Assembly: GCA_027489955.1 (NCBI GenBank)
Contig: JAIXYZ010000013.1
Span: 310,001 to 374,000, forward strand
Length of the DNA: 64,000 nt
Direction of reading: 5' to 3'
Source: Hyphomicrobiales bacterium
GTDB lineage: Bacteria > Pseudomonadota > Alphaproteobacteria > Rhizobiales > Beijerinckiaceae
Part shown: in pieces, positions 44,884-55,562 of the stretch
Position numbering within the stretch: the stretch's first letter is position 1
Layout: the number at the start of each line of letters is the position of its first letter
Translations under genes and position numbers: made by a program
The notes under the pieces: model-generated
What the model was told of the DNA's origin: nothing
Databases searched by the model: none
The model's input: only the letters and a program-made list of their open reading frames with translations

Positions 44884-45762
44884 TTGCAGAATGCTACACC
44901 CGCATCGCGGTTGCGAGACCTGTTGCGCCGCCCCGGCCTGGCGCGCATGCCCTGCGCCTGGGACGCGCTTTCGGCCCGCATGGTTTGGGACGCGGGCTTC
45001 GAGGTGACGATGACGAGCGGCTTCGCCGTTTCGGCCGCCCGCCTCGGCATGCCCGATACCGGGCTCATCTCCTTCGCCGAGATGGCCGACCAGCTGCGCC
45101 TCGTCTGCCAGGCCGCCCCGGAGCTCCTGGTCATCGGCGACGGCGACACCGGCTACGGCAATGCACTCAACGTGCGCCGCACCGTGCGCGAATATGCCCG
45201 CGCGGGAGCGGCCGGCATCATGATCGAGGACCAGGTCAGCCCGAAGAAGTGCGGTCACACCAAGGGCAAGCAGGTCGTGCCCTTCGCCGAGGCGCGCATG
45301 CGCATCCGCGCCGCCGTGGACGCGGCCCGGTCCGGCGGCACCGACATCCTCATCCTCGCCCGCACCGACGCGCGCGCGGTGAACGGCTTCCAGGACGCCA
45401 TGGACCGCTGCGCGATGTTCGCGGAGGAGGGCGCCGACATGCTCTTCCTCGAGGCGCCGACCAGCCTGGACGAGATGCGCGCCTTCTGCGCGGGCTTCAG
45501 CCAGCCCAAGCTCGCCAACATGGTCGCCGGCGGCCACACCCCCGTCCTGCCGCCGGACGAGCTGGAGCGCATCGGCTTCCGTCTCGCGGCCTATCCGCTC
45601 ACCGCGTTCAGCGCCGCCATCGAGGCCTCGCGCCAGGCGCTCGCCGCCATCCGCGCGGGCCGCATCGAGGACACGCCCCAGGTCTCGTTCGAGGAGCTGA
45701 AGCGCATCGTCGGCTTCGACGAGTACTACGCCGCCGAAGAAATCTACCGGGCCGCCGAATGA
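44884..45762 (+). CDS. PEP-mutase/isocitrate-lyase superfamily carbon-carbon lyase
   Basis: A 292-residue TIM-barrel enzyme. Motifs: MPCAWDALSARM, metal-binding GDGDTGYGN, KKCGH active-site loop (its Cys is the general acid in isocitrate and methylisocitrate lyases), ILARTDAR and FLEAPTS. The KKCGH Cys argues for a lyase of a 2-hydroxy or methyl-branched di/tricarboxylate (methylisocitrate, dimethylmalate) rather than a phosphonate enzyme. TTG 44884 is preferred: AGGAGG lies six bases upstream. ATG 44836 lies almost on the operator. It is the first gene of the cluster; the stop overlaps a possible leuC start. Confidence 0.85.
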   Translation: MQNATPASRLRDLLRRPGLARMPCAWDALSARMVWDAGFEVTMTSGFAVSAARLGMPDTGLISFAEMADQLRLVCQAAPELLVIGDGDTGYGNALNVRRTVREYARAGAAGIMIEDQVSPKKCGHTKGKQVVPFAEARMRIRAAVDAARSGGTDILILARTDARAVNGFQDAMDRCAMFAEEGADMLFLEAPTSLDEMRAFCAGFSQPKLANMVAGGHTPVLPPDELERIGFRLAAYPLTAFSAAIEASRQALAAIRAGRIEDTPQVSFEELKRIVGFDEYYAAEEIYRAAE

Positions 45763-45773
45763 GGAACCCGGCC

Positions 45774-47189
45774 ATGGCACCGCGCACCCTCTTCCAGAAG
45801 ATCTGGGACGACCACCACGTGGCGGAACTGGAGGGCGGCCGCCATCTCGTGGCGGTCGACCGCCACGTCCTGCACGAGGTCACGAGCCCGCAGGCCTTCG
45901 CCGGGCTGGAGAAGGCGGGCCGCGCCGTCCGCCACCCGGAGCTGACCTTCGCCACCAACGACCACATCGTGTCGACGGACGTCGCCCGCACGGATGCGAC
46001 GGTCCCGGGCGGCGAGACGATGATCAAGGCGATGCGGCGCAATGCCCATGCCCACGGCATCCAGCTCTTCGACCTCGGCGACGTGCGCCAGGGCATCGTC
46101 CATGTCATCGCGCCGGAACTGGCCATCGCGCTGCCGGGCGTGACCCTGGCCTGTGGCGACAGCCACACGAGCACGGTGGGGGCGCTCGGCGCGCTCGCCT
46201 GGGGCATCGGCACCAGCGAGGTGGAGCACATCCTGGCCACCCAGTGCGCCATCCTCACCCGTCCCAAGACGATGCGCGTGACGTTCTCCGGCACCGCGCC
46301 GGCATTCGTGGGCGCCAAGGACTTCATCCTCGCGCTGATCGCGCGCATCGGCACCGCGGGCGCCACCGGCTACGCCGTCGAATATGCGGGCGAGGCCATC
46401 GCCGCCCTGTCGGTCGAGGAGCGGATGACCGTCTGCAACATGTCGGTCGAGGCCGGGGCGCGGATGGGCCTGATGGCGCCGGACGAGAAGGTCTTCGCCT
46501 ATCTCCAGGGGCGGGCCTATGCCCCCAAGGGCGAGGCCTGGAACCATGCCCTCGCCTATTGGCGGACCCTGCCGAGCGATCCGGGCGCGACCTATGACGC
46601 GCAGATCGCCATCGACGTCTCGCAGCTCTCCCCGCAGGTCTCGTGGGGCACCAGCCCCGAACAGACGATCGGTGTCGAGGACGCCATTCCCCATCCGGAC
46701 AGCTTCGACGATCCGGTGCGCCGGCGCGCGGCCGAGCGGGCGCTGGACTATATCGGCCTGCGGCCCGGCGAGCGGCTGGCGGGACTGGCCGTCCAGAAGG
46801 TCTTCATCGGCTCGTGCACCAACAGCCGGCTCGCGGACCTGCGCGCCGCGGCGCGGATCGTGGCGGGCCGCAAAGTCGCCGATGGCGTCCGCGCCCTCGT
46901 CGTGCCGGGATCGGGCACGGTCAGGGCCGCCGCCGAGGCCGAGGGGCTCGACCGCATCTTCCGCGACGCCGGCTTCGAATGGCGCCATGCGGGCTGCTCC
47001 ATGTGCGCGGGCCTCAATGCCGACAAGGTGGGCGCGGGCGAGCGGTGCATCGCCACGTCCAACCGCAATTTCGAGGGCCGGCAGGGACCGGGCGCTCGCA
47101 CGCACCTGGCCAGTCCGGTCATGGCCGCGGCGGCTGCCGTCACGGGCCGCATCGCCGACCGCAGGATGCTGCAGGAGCTGTCATCATGA
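45774..47189 (+). CDS. LeuC-type aconitase-family dehydratase, large subunit
   Basis: A 471-residue subunit of the 3-isopropylmalate dehydratase family. The [4Fe-4S] ligands are Cys348 (GSCTNSR), Cys408 and Cys411 (CSMCAG). Substrate-site regions are FATNDHIVSTD, CGDSHTSTVGALGALAWGIGT and SRNFEGRQGP-like SNRNFEGRQG. The sequence alone would permit a leucine-biosynthesis role. Its place between a C-C lyase and an importer suggests a catabolic paralogue acting on a methyl-branched malate/maleate-type acid. Start ATG 45774, with GAGGAA upstream; ATG 45759 would overlap the previous stop. Confidence 0.88.
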   Translation: MAPRTLFQKIWDDHHVAELEGGRHLVAVDRHVLHEVTSPQAFAGLEKAGRAVRHPELTFATNDHIVSTDVARTDATVPGGETMIKAMRRNAHAHGIQLFDLGDVRQGIVHVIAPELAIALPGVTLACGDSHTSTVGALGALAWGIGTSEVEHILATQCAILTRPKTMRVTFSGTAPAFVGAKDFILALIARIGTAGATGYAVEYAGEAIAALSVEERMTVCNMSVEAGARMGLMAPDEKVFAYLQGRAYAPKGEAWNHALAYWRTLPSDPGATYDAQIAIDVSQLSPQVSWGTSPEQTIGVEDAIPHPDSFDDPVRRRAAERALDYIGLRPGERLAGLAVQKVFIGSCTNSRLADLRAAARIVAGRKVADGVRALVVPGSGTVRAAAEAEGLDRIFRDAGFEWRHAGCSMCAGLNADKVGAGERCIATSNRNFEGRQGPGARTHLASPVMAAAAAVTGRIADRRMLQELSS

Positions 47190-47809
47190 GCCAGCGCCAG
47201 CCCCGGATCGAGGGCATCGCGGCGCCGCTGCCGCGCGCCAACATCGATACCGACCAGATCATCCCCAAGGTGCACCTGATCTCCGTCACCCGGGACGGCC
47301 TGGGCGACGGCCTGTTCTCCGAATGGCGCTACGGGCCGGGCGGCGGCGTCATCGCCGATTTCGTCCTGAACCGGGACCCGTGGCGCCGCGCCGCCATCCT
47401 CGTCGCCGGGCCGAACTTCGGGTGCGGCAGCTCCCGGGAGCACGCGGTCTGGGCGCTGCAGGATTTCGGCCTGCGGGCCGTCGTGGCGCCCAGCTTCGCC
47501 AGCATCTTCTACGAGAACGCCTTCAAGAACGGCTTTGCGCCCGTGATCGTGGGCGAGGCCGACGCCGCGCGGCTTGCCGCCATCGCGCAGGACTTCCCAC
47601 TCGATCCCGTCGTCATCGACCTCGAGCGGGGCCGCGTGCGCGCGGCGGAAGGCTTCGACTGCGCCTTCGAGATGGACGCCTCGCGCCGGCGGGACCTGAT
47701 CGAGGGGCTGGACGAGATCGGCGCCTCGCTCCTGCTGTCGCCGCGGATCGAGGCCTTTCGCGAGGCCGATCGCCTGCGCCGGCCCTGGGTTTACCGGGCG
47801 ACCGGCTGA
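47186..47809 (+). CDS. LeuD-type aconitase-family dehydratase, small subunit
   Basis: A 207-residue swivelling-domain subunit, partner of the preceding protein. ANIDTDQIIPKVHL and GPNFGCGSSREHAVWAL (substrate-binding Ser/Arg) are present, and the length equals bacterial LeuD. ATG 47186 overlaps the large-subunit stop (ATGA). Confidence 0.9.
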   Translation: MSQRQPRIEGIAAPLPRANIDTDQIIPKVHLISVTRDGLGDGLFSEWRYGPGGGVIADFVLNRDPWRRAAILVAGPNFGCGSSREHAVWALQDFGLRAVVAPSFASIFYENAFKNGFAPVIVGEADAARLAAIAQDFPLDPVVIDLERGRVRAAEGFDCAFEMDASRRRDLIEGLDEIGASLLLSPRIEAFREADRLRRPWVYRATG

Positions 47810-47888
47810 CGACCTCAACAACGACAACGGCCGACAGAAAATCCAACGGCCGGCGGGAACTGAAACGACACACAAGGGAGAACGCCTC

Positions 47889-48835
47889 ATGTCCTACATC
47901 GGAAAGCTGGCCCGGGTCGCCGCAGTCGCGCTCGCGACCGGGCTGGGCTCCGTCGCCGCCCAGGCGGCCGACAAGATCACCGTCACCCATTGGGGCGTGC
48001 TCATGTACGGCGCGCCCTATGCCGTCGCCATCGAGAAGGGCTTCTACAAGGAGGTCGGCCTCGACGTGGACGGCGTGCTCACCTCCAAGGGCGGCGGCAC
48101 AACCATGCGCAATGTCATGGCCTCGGACCTGCCCTATGGCGAGGTCGCGCTCTCGGCGGCCGTCGCCGCCATGCAGCAGGGCATCGACCTCAAGATCATC
48201 CATACGGGCGTGCGCACCGCCGGCGAGATCCTCTGGGCGACGATGCCCAACTCGCCGATCAAGTCGATCAAGGACCTGGACGGCAAGAAGGTCGCCTTCA
48301 CCTCTCCCAAGTCCGTCACCGACATGCTCCTCATCATGGTGGCGCAGAAGCACGGGATCAAAATGGAGACCGTTGCGGCCGGCGGCGTCGGCGGCGGCAT
48401 CACCATGCTGCAGCAGAACGGCGTCGTCGCGGCTCCCGTCATGGACCCGATCTGGGCGCGCATGCAGGACAAGCTCCGTCCCGTCTTCTGGGTGAAGGAC
48501 GAACTGCCCCCGATGGTCCAGTCGGTCGGCGTGACCACGGCCGAATACGCCAAGGCGAACCCCGAGAAGCTGCGCAAGCTGATCCAGGCCCGCCGCAAGG
48601 GCGTCGAGTTCGTCTACGCCAACCCGGAGGAGACCGCGACCATCGTCGCCAGGATGTACGAGATGGACCGCGAGATCGCCCTGAAGGCGATCAACAACCT
48701 GCGCGAGCTCAAGTACTGGAGCGCCGGCGAGATGGAACCCGAGGGCATGGACAACATGGTCAAGGGTCTGGAGATCGTGGGCGAGGTGTCCGGCAAGGTC
48801 GACTGGTCGAAGACCGTCGACGCGAGCTTCCTGAA

Positions 48836-48839
<4 letters not shown>
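47889..48839 (+). CDS. NitT/TauT-type ABC transporter substrate-binding protein
   Basis: A 316-residue periplasmic protein with a Sec signal peptide ending near AAQA (residue 26) and an NMT1/SsuA-like fold: HWGVLMYGAPYAVAIEKGFYKEVGLDVD, then TPKSVTDMLL-like SPKSVTDMLLIMVAQKHGI. The ligand cannot be read from sequence; family members bind sulfonates, pyrimidines, phthalate-type or other anions. ATG 47889 has AAGGGAG upstream. It lies 79 bases behind leuD; that gap contains a GGCCG/CGGCC hairpin. Its stop overlaps the ATPase start. Confidence 0.87.
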
Positions 48840-49662
<823 letters not shown>

Positions 49663-49666
<4 letters not shown>

Positions 49667-50412
49667 CCCGGCTGGGCTGGATCCGCTTCGGCATCGTCGG
49701 CGGGGCAATCGTCCTGCTGGAGCTCATGTGCCGCTTCGGCGTCATCGGCCGGCGCGTGCTGATCCCGCCGAGCGACATGGCGGTGCAGCTCTGGAACCTG
49801 CTGCGGTCCGGGCGCATCAACAACGACCTGTCGGAGACGCTCCTGAACGTCGCCGCCTCGATCGCGCTGGCGGTGGCGGTCGGCTTCGCCGTCGGCTCCG
49901 TCATCCACGCCCTGCCGCGGGTGCGACGGGCGATCGAGCCGTTCCTGGCCAGCTATTACGCCTTGCCGTTCTTCGCGTTCTATCCGGTCTTCATCGTGCT
50001 GTTCGGCATCGGCCGGATGCCGATCATCGTCATCGGCTTCCTGTTCGGCGTCGTCGCCATGGTGATCGCCACCTTCAACGGCTTCGACCGCATTCCGCGG
50101 GCGCTGGTGCGCACGGCCCGCGCCTACCGGATGGGCCCGGTGGAGACCGCGCTCAAGATCAAGCTGCCCTATGCGGCGCCGTTCCTGTTCACCGGCGTGA
50201 AGCTCGCGGTGGCCTATTCCTTCATCGGCGTGATCGCGGCGGAGTTCATCCTCGCCTCGTCCGGGCTCGGCTATTCCATCGCCTACGCCTTCAACAATTT
50301 CGACAACCGCACGATGTACGCGCTGATGCTGCTCGTGATCGTGCTGGTGACCGTCGTCAACGCGCTGCTCCATGTCGGCGAGGCCCGGCTGATGCGGCGC
50401 AGGGGATTGTGA
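49663..50412 (+). CDS. ABC transporter permease 1
   Basis: A 249-residue permease of the SsuC/TauC type with about six helices, a ...YYALPFFAFYPVFIVLFGIG segment and the coupling loop RTARAYRMGPVETALKIKLP. GTG 49663 overlaps the ATPase stop (GTGA). It probably pairs with the next permease as a heterodimer, which is less usual in this family, where one permease commonly homodimerises. Confidence 0.88.
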
Positions 50413-50416
50413 CGCC

Positions 50417-51151
50417 ATGCGCCGCCTCGTCGACACGCTGCTCGTCATCGCGGTGCTGGTGGCCGCCTGGCAGGTCCTGCATTGGGTCGCGGGCGATGCC
50501 CTGACCTCGCCCGCGGGCACCGCGCGCCGCGCCTGGGCGCTGATGAACGGCGACACGTTCTGGGGCCACGTGCGCGAGACCGGCACCGCCTTCGGCTATT
50601 CGCTGGGCCTGGCCGTCATCGGCGGCCTCGCCGTCGGGCTGACGCTCGGCCTCAACCGCACCGCCTCGTCCGTGGCCGAGCCGATCCTTGTCTCGGTCTA
50701 CAGCCTCCCGAAGGTGACGCTCTACCCCATCATCCTGCTGGTCTTCGGGCTCGGCCTGTCGGCCAAGGTGGCCTTCGGCACGATCCACGGCATCGTCCCG
50801 GTCATCATCTTCTCCATGAACGCCGTGCGGAAACTGCCGCCGATCTATCTGCGGGCGGCGCGGTCCATGCGCCTGTCCCGCCTCGACATGATCCGCCGCG
50901 TCGTCGTCCCCGCCGCGCTGCCGGAGATCGTGTCCGGCCTGCGCATCGGCTTCTCCCTGACGCTGCTCGGCGTGCTCATCGGCGAGATGTTCGCCTCCCA
51001 GCGCGGCCTCGGCTTCCTCATCATGAACGCCATCGGCCAGTTCGACGTGGACACGATGGTGGCCGTCATCCTGATCCTGGCCGTGGTGGCGGTCTGCGCG
51101 AACGCGGCGCTGCTGGCCCTCAACCGCAGGCTCCACCAGGGCGCGACCTGA
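50417..51151 (+). CDS. ABC transporter permease 2
   Basis: A 244-residue permease related to the preceding one: SVYSLPKVTLYPIILLVFGLG, coupling loop RAARSMRLSRLDMIRRVVVP, LIGEMFASQRGLGFLI. It begins four bases after permease 1 ends. The 170 bases that follow, before the CoA-transferase, show no gene, and I see no clear promoter or terminator in them. Confidence 0.88.
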   Translation: MRRLVDTLLVIAVLVAAWQVLHWVAGDALTSPAGTARRAWALMNGDTFWGHVRETGTAFGYSLGLAVIGGLAVGLTLGLNRTASSVAEPILVSVYSLPKVTLYPIILLVFGLGLSAKVAFGTIHGIVPVIIFSMNAVRKLPPIYLRAARSMRLSRLDMIRRVVVPAALPEIVSGLRIGFSLTLLGVLIGEMFASQRGLGFLIMNAIGQFDVDTMVAVILILAVVAVCANAALLALNRRLHQGAT

Positions 51152-51321
51152 GGCTTCCGCCAACAGGGGCATCGGCCGGGATCGACAGGAACGTTCGTGT
51201 TTCATCAAGCCCAGACCGCCAGGAACGACCGGCGAAACCCCAGACCCATCAGGGACTTGCCGCTGGAACCCCCATCGCCGTCGCTGGCAGGCGAACAAGA
51301 AGACCGAGGAGGCGAAACGTC

Positions 51322-52521
51322 ATGCAACCTTTGAACGGCATCACCGTGCTCGACCTGACGCACATGCTGTCGGGCCCCTACGGCACGATGCTGCTCAGCG
51401 ACCTGGGGGCGCGGACCATCAAGGTGGAGCCGCCCGGCAGCGGCGAAGGCACGCGCCAGCTCCTGGCCGGCGACCCGCATTATTCGCGCGACGGCATGGG
51501 CGCCTACTTCCTGACCCTCAACCGCGGCAAGGAAAGCGTCTGCATCGACCTCAAGGCCGAGGCCGGGCGCGAGGTCTTCTACGACCTCGTGCGCAAGGCA
51601 GACATCGTCTTCGACAATTTCAGCGTGGGCGTCACCGAGCGCCTCGGCATCGACCATGCCACGCTCGCAGCCATCAACCCGCGCATCATCACCTGCTCGG
51701 TGTCGGGCTTCGGCGGCACAGGCCCCGACACCAGGCGCCCGGCCTTCGACCAGGTGGTGCAGGCCATGGGCGGCGGGATGAGCATCACCGGCATGCCGGA
51801 CGGCCCGCCGGTGCGCTCGGGCATCCCGATCGGCGATCTGGGCGGCGGCATCTTCGGCGCGATGGGCGTGCTGGCGGCCCTGCAGGCCCGGTCCGTCACG
51901 GGCAAGGGCCAGCATGTCGACGTGTCCATGCTCGACGGGCAGATCTCGCTCCTGAACTACATGGCCACGATGCACCTCATGTCGGGCATCGTGCCCGAGC
52001 GCATCGGCAACAGCCATTTCGTCCACGTCCCGTACAACACGTTCCGGACGAGCGACGGCTTCATCATCATCGCCTGTATCGGCGACGCGTTCTTCGAGCG
52101 CTTCCTGACCGTCATCGACCGGCCCGAGCTGAAGAAGCCCGAATATCTCAAGCAGCCCGGCCGCTTCGCCGATGCCGCGCGGATCGACGCGATCATCAAC
52201 GAGGAACTGAGCCGCAACACCTCCGCCTACTGGCTCAAGCGCCTCGGCGAGGCGCGCATCCCGTGCGGGCCGGTCAACGACTTCGAACAGGCCCTGTCGG
52301 ACCCGCAGGTCGTGGCCCGCGACATGGTGGTCGAGGTGCCGCTCCATGGCGGCGACACCGTGCGCATGCCCGGCGTGCCGATGAAGTTCTCCGGTTCCGG
52401 CACGCCCGGCTTCACCAGCCCGCCGCGGCTGGGAGAGCATACGGCGCCGGTCCTGACGGACCTCCTCGGCTACGATGCCGACCGGATCGAGGCCCTGCGC
52501 CGGGAGGATGTCGTCGCATGA
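51322..52521 (+). CDS. CaiB/BaiF (class III) CoA-transferase
   Basis: A 399-residue family III CoA-transferase: ITVLDLTHMLSGPYGTMLLSDLGA, IKVEPPGSGEGTR, LNRGKESVCIDLK and SVSGFGGTGPDTRRPAFD, whose Asp is the expected acyl-carrying catalytic residue. Such enzymes activate a carboxylate with CoA from succinyl-, acetyl- or formyl-CoA. GAGGAGG lies 10 bases before ATG 51322. Together with the next gene it fits activation and cleavage of HMG, citramalate or a related acid. Stop overlaps the lyase start. Confidence 0.9.
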   Translation: MQPLNGITVLDLTHMLSGPYGTMLLSDLGARTIKVEPPGSGEGTRQLLAGDPHYSRDGMGAYFLTLNRGKESVCIDLKAEAGREVFYDLVRKADIVFDNFSVGVTERLGIDHATLAAINPRIITCSVSGFGGTGPDTRRPAFDQVVQAMGGGMSITGMPDGPPVRSGIPIGDLGGGIFGAMGVLAALQARSVTGKGQHVDVSMLDGQISLLNYMATMHLMSGIVPERIGNSHFVHVPYNTFRTSDGFIIIACIGDAFFERFLTVIDRPELKKPEYLKQPGRFADAARIDAIINEELSRNTSAYWLKRLGEARIPCGPVNDFEQALSDPQVVARDMVVEVPLHGGDTVRMPGVPMKFSGSGTPGFTSPPRLGEHTAPVLTDLLGYDADRIEALRREDVVA

Positions 52522-53459
52522 GCCCGCGCGAGACGATCCACATCACCGAAGTCTCCCCGCGTGACGGGCTGCAGAACCAGCCGGCCCTGGTCTCCACCGC
52601 CGACAAGGCCCGGCTGGTGGCGCTCCTGGTCGAGGCCGGGCTGCGCAGCATCGAGGCGACGAGCTTCGTCTCGCCGAAGGCCGTGCCGCAGATGGCCGAC
52701 GCCGCCGACGTCATCGCCGCGACGCGCCACCATGAGCATGTGCGCTTCTCGGCCCTGATCCCCAATCTCAAGGGTCTGGAGCGGGCCACCGCTGCCGGCG
52801 CCCGCGAGGTGGCCATCGTGCTCGCCGCCACCGAGACGATGAACCAGCGCAATATCGGCATGTCCCTCGGCCAGGCGATCGAGGTCAGCGAAGCCGCGCT
52901 CGTGGCCGCCCGCGACCAGGGCCTGCGAACGCGGGCCTATGTGGCGGTCGCCTTCGAATGCCCGTTCGAGGGTCCGGTCGATCCGGCCGACACGATCAGA
53001 CTGGCGGAGCGGATGCTTGCGGCGGGCGCAAGCGAGATCGTCGTCGCCGACACGATCGGCGCGGCGGCGCCGGGACAGGTCACCGAGCTCGTGCGGCGCA
53101 TGGCCGGGACGGTACCGGTCGAGCGCATCGCCATGCATTTCCACGACACGCGGGGCCTCGGCGCCGCCAACGCCTATGCGGCGCTGGAAGCCGGCATCCG
53201 CCGCTTCGACAGCAGCGCCGGCGGCATCGGCGGCTGCCCCTTCGCGCCGGGAGCGGCCGGGAACCTCGCCACCGAGGACCTCGTGCTGATGGCCGAAAAG
53301 TCCGGCTACGACACCGGCATTGATCTGTTCCGGCTCCTGGCGGCGGTCGATTTCGCGCAGGAGGTGCTCGGCCGGCCCCTGGGCGGCCATTCCGTCACCT
53401 GGCTCCGCCAGCGCCTGAAGGCGGAGGGCAGCAGGTCCGGGGCCGGGATGAGCGCCTGA
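52518..53459 (+). CDS. HMG-CoA lyase-like (DRE-TIM) enzyme
   Basis: A 313-residue lyase with ITEVSPRDGLQNQ (catalytic Arg-Asp), ATSFVSPKAVPQMADA, MHFHDTRG (metal-binding His-x-His) and the HMG-CoA lyase signature GGIGGCPFAPGAAGNLATEDL with Cys240. It cleaves HMG-CoA to acetyl-CoA and acetoacetate, or citramalyl-CoA or a similar ester to pyruvate plus acetyl-CoA. ATG 52518 overlaps the CoA-transferase stop (ATGA), which suggests the two act in sequence. It is the last gene of the cluster. Confidence 0.9.
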   Translation: MSPRETIHITEVSPRDGLQNQPALVSTADKARLVALLVEAGLRSIEATSFVSPKAVPQMADAADVIAATRHHEHVRFSALIPNLKGLERATAAGAREVAIVLAATETMNQRNIGMSLGQAIEVSEAALVAARDQGLRTRAYVAVAFECPFEGPVDPADTIRLAERMLAAGASEIVVADTIGAAAPGQVTELVRRMAGTVPVERIAMHFHDTRGLGAANAYAALEAGIRRFDSSAGGIGGCPFAPGAAGNLATEDLVLMAEKSGYDTGIDLFRLLAAVDFAQEVLGRPLGGHSVTWLRQRLKAEGSRSGAGMSA

Positions 53460-53529
53460 CGATGAGCGCCGCCGGCCCGCCCCGCCCGCACGATGTCCGA
53501 ACGGGAAGGGCCGGCCGGGCGCGAGCCGC

Positions 53530-54033
53530 TCAAAGCGTGCGATAGGCCTCGAGCCGTTCGAACACGATGGCGGCGACATAGCCGTAGGCGGCGTGGCCGA
53601 TCAGGCTCATGAACGAGAGCACCGGCACGTCGCGCAGCAGGAATTGCTGCCCCGCCAGCGGCGCGAAGAAGCCGAGCGCGATGAAGTACGTGATGATGCC
53701 CCAGATCCAGCCGTCCGCCGGCATGCCGAAGCTGCGGATCCACCGCGTCACGATCCAGTACCCGATCGGGTAGAAGAGGAAGCCCGTGAGATAGTGCAGC
53801 AGCTTGGCCGTGGTGAGCGAGATCGTCAGGCCGAGCTGGTGCGAGAACAGCGAGCGGACGAGCTCCGGCGGCTCCAGCGGGAACCCCGCGGCCCAGGCCG
53901 TCGGGACGGCGGAAAACGCCTCCCAGAAGCCGAGCCCGGCGAAGCCGCCGATGGCCAGGTTGACGATCGTGCGCAGCGACGGGACGGCGAAGCGGCCGGT
54001 TCCTGCGGACAGGGTGGTCGTGGTGTCCATCAT
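53530..54033 (-). CDS. small multi-pass membrane protein of unknown function
   Basis: A 167-residue protein with about four hydrophobic helices (around residues 23-45, 75-100, 110-135 and 140-160), rich in aromatic residues: TGFLFYPIGYWIVTRW, GWIWGIITYFIALGFF. I do not recognise the family. Start ATG 54033 (MMDTTTT) has GGGGGAGA upstream. It follows the TPR gene on the same strand after a 46-base gap. Confidence 0.65.
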   Translation of the reverse strand: MMDTTTTLSAGTGRFAVPSLRTIVNLAIGGFAGLGFWEAFSAVPTAWAAGFPLEPPELVRSLFSHQLGLTISLTTAKLLHYLTGFLFYPIGYWIVTRWIRSFGMPADGWIWGIITYFIALGFFAPLAGQQFLLRDVPVLSFMSLIGHAAYGYVAAIVFERLEAYRTL

Positions 54034-54079
54034 TGTCTCCCCCAAGAGGTCTGGACGTGGGTGGCGGGCTCTCGCCCGC

Positions 54080-55462
54080 TCAATGGCCCTGCGCCGCCGG
54101 AATGGCGGACAGGGCAAGGATTGCGGCGCGGCCGGCCGGGCGACGGGCGATCCGGGCCAGCCGGCGCGCGGCGAAGGCGTTGCTGCCGCGCCGCTCGATC
54201 CGGGCCGCCAGCACGCGGGCGGCGGCCTCGTGATCGCCGCTGCGCATCAGGCTTTCGGCATGGGCCTGCTCGAAGACGTCGCGCTGGGCGTGGCTGCCGC
54301 CCACCGCCTGCAGCTCGCGCCGCGCCCGGCCCAGCAGGCGCGCGGCGTTCGCATAGTCGCCGTCGCTGAAGGCGAGCAGCCCGAGCGCGGCCGGCGCGCC
54401 GGCCCGGGCCTGCCGCTTGCGGTCGGCGCTGTCGTGCCGGCCCGCATCCGCGACGATCCGCGCGGCGAGCGTCTCGGCCGCGTCGCGGCGGCCCGCCCCG
54501 AGCAGCGCCAGCGTGTAGTGGAGATCGGCGAAGACGAGGCGCCCGTCCGCCGCGCGACGCTCGGCCCGGTCCGCCAGTTCCTCCCAGCGGTCCCCGACGT
54601 CGATCCCGTCGAATTCCAGCCGCGCCAGCAGCGAGGCACCGTTGGCGAGGTCGCGGAAATCGTCCGTCTTCTCGGCGCGGATCTCCTCGTCATAGAGCCG
54701 CAGTGCCTCGCCGGCCTCGCCGCGCTCGAGGCGGAAGAGCGCCAGGTGCCAGACCATGTGGAAGCGGAAATTGTTCGCATGGGCGAAGGTCCGCCCGTCG
54801 GACAGCCACGCGACGCCCTCGTGGGTCCGGCCCTGCATCTCCATGACATGGGCCACGGCATGGCGGCCCCAGGCGTCGCGGGGGCTGAGCCGGACGGCGC
54901 GGCGGCCGGTGCGCTCGGCCTCGGCGTGGAAGCCCGTCTCCTCCAGGGCGAAGGCGTGGCAGCCCGCGACATAGCCCGCGAAGGGATGGCCGTCTCCGTA
55001 AGCCGGGGCCACCCGGCGCAGCACCTTCAGCATTCCGGCGGCGTCGCCCAGCATGAAGCGGATGGCGTGGGCGAGCTTGAGCGCGAGCACGTCGTGTGGA
55101 TGCCGGACGAGCACCGCTTCGAGCGTGGCCGCAGCGCGGGAGGGCGAGCCCGCCACCCAGTGGCGCAAGGCCTCGATATGCGCGGCTTCCCGAGCGGTGA
55201 CGGGACGGGCGGCCGCCGCCTTCCGCGCGGCCTCAAGCGCGTCCGCGGCGGCCGCGCCGAGCTCGGCCCGCGCCAGCGTCAGCAGCATCAGGCCGCGGGC
55301 GGCGTGGCCCAGCGCGAAGCCGGGATCGGCAAGAAGCGTGCGGTCGAGATGGGCGGCGGCGGTGGCGGCATGGGCGAGCACCGCCTCCAGCGTGGCGTCC
55401 CAGGCGCTCAGCGCCTCCTCGCCGACGATCGTGACGGCTTCCCCGGAGAGGTCGTGAATCAT
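54080..55462 (-). CDS. tetratricopeptide-repeat protein
   Basis: A 460-residue, almost entirely helical protein without signal peptide. TPR-like repeats appear through most of its length: HLDRTLLADPGFALGHAARG, TLEAVLVRHPHDVLALKLAH and YANAARLLGRARREL. A conserved-looking core includes DAWGRHAVAHVMEMQGR and NNFRFHMVWHLALFRLERG. The function is unknown; TPRs suggest a protein-binding scaffold. It lies about 100 bases behind opgC on the same strand, so a link to the glucan/ThDP genes is possible. Confidence 0.75.
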   Translation of the reverse strand: MIHDLSGEAVTIVGEEALSAWDATLEAVLAHAATAAAHLDRTLLADPGFALGHAARGLMLLTLARAELGAAAADALEAARKAAAARPVTAREAAHIEALRHWVAGSPSRAAATLEAVLVRHPHDVLALKLAHAIRFMLGDAAGMLKVLRRVAPAYGDGHPFAGYVAGCHAFALEETGFHAEAERTGRRAVRLSPRDAWGRHAVAHVMEMQGRTHEGVAWLSDGRTFAHANNFRFHMVWHLALFRLERGEAGEALRLYDEEIRAEKTDDFRDLANGASLLARLEFDGIDVGDRWEELADRAERRAADGRLVFADLHYTLALLGAGRRDAAETLAARIVADAGRHDSADRKRQARAGAPAALGLLAFSDGDYANAARLLGRARRELQAVGGSHAQRDVFEQAHAESLMRSGDHEAAARVLAARIERRGSNAFAARRLARIARRPAGRAAILALSAIPAAQGH

Positions 55463-55562
55463 GGCTCGATCCCGCTTGGCCGCCCCGTCGCGGGGGTGGC
55501 TTCTGCGGGCTCAGTTCGCCGCCGGGACCCGGCGGGATACAGCCGCGCACCCGCAAGGCCGA

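Noticed and set aside
47812-47825. TGACGACCTC sequence resembling the sRNA-unit core
   Set aside because: It lacks the -10 element and any terminator, and only about ten bases match. Probably chance.
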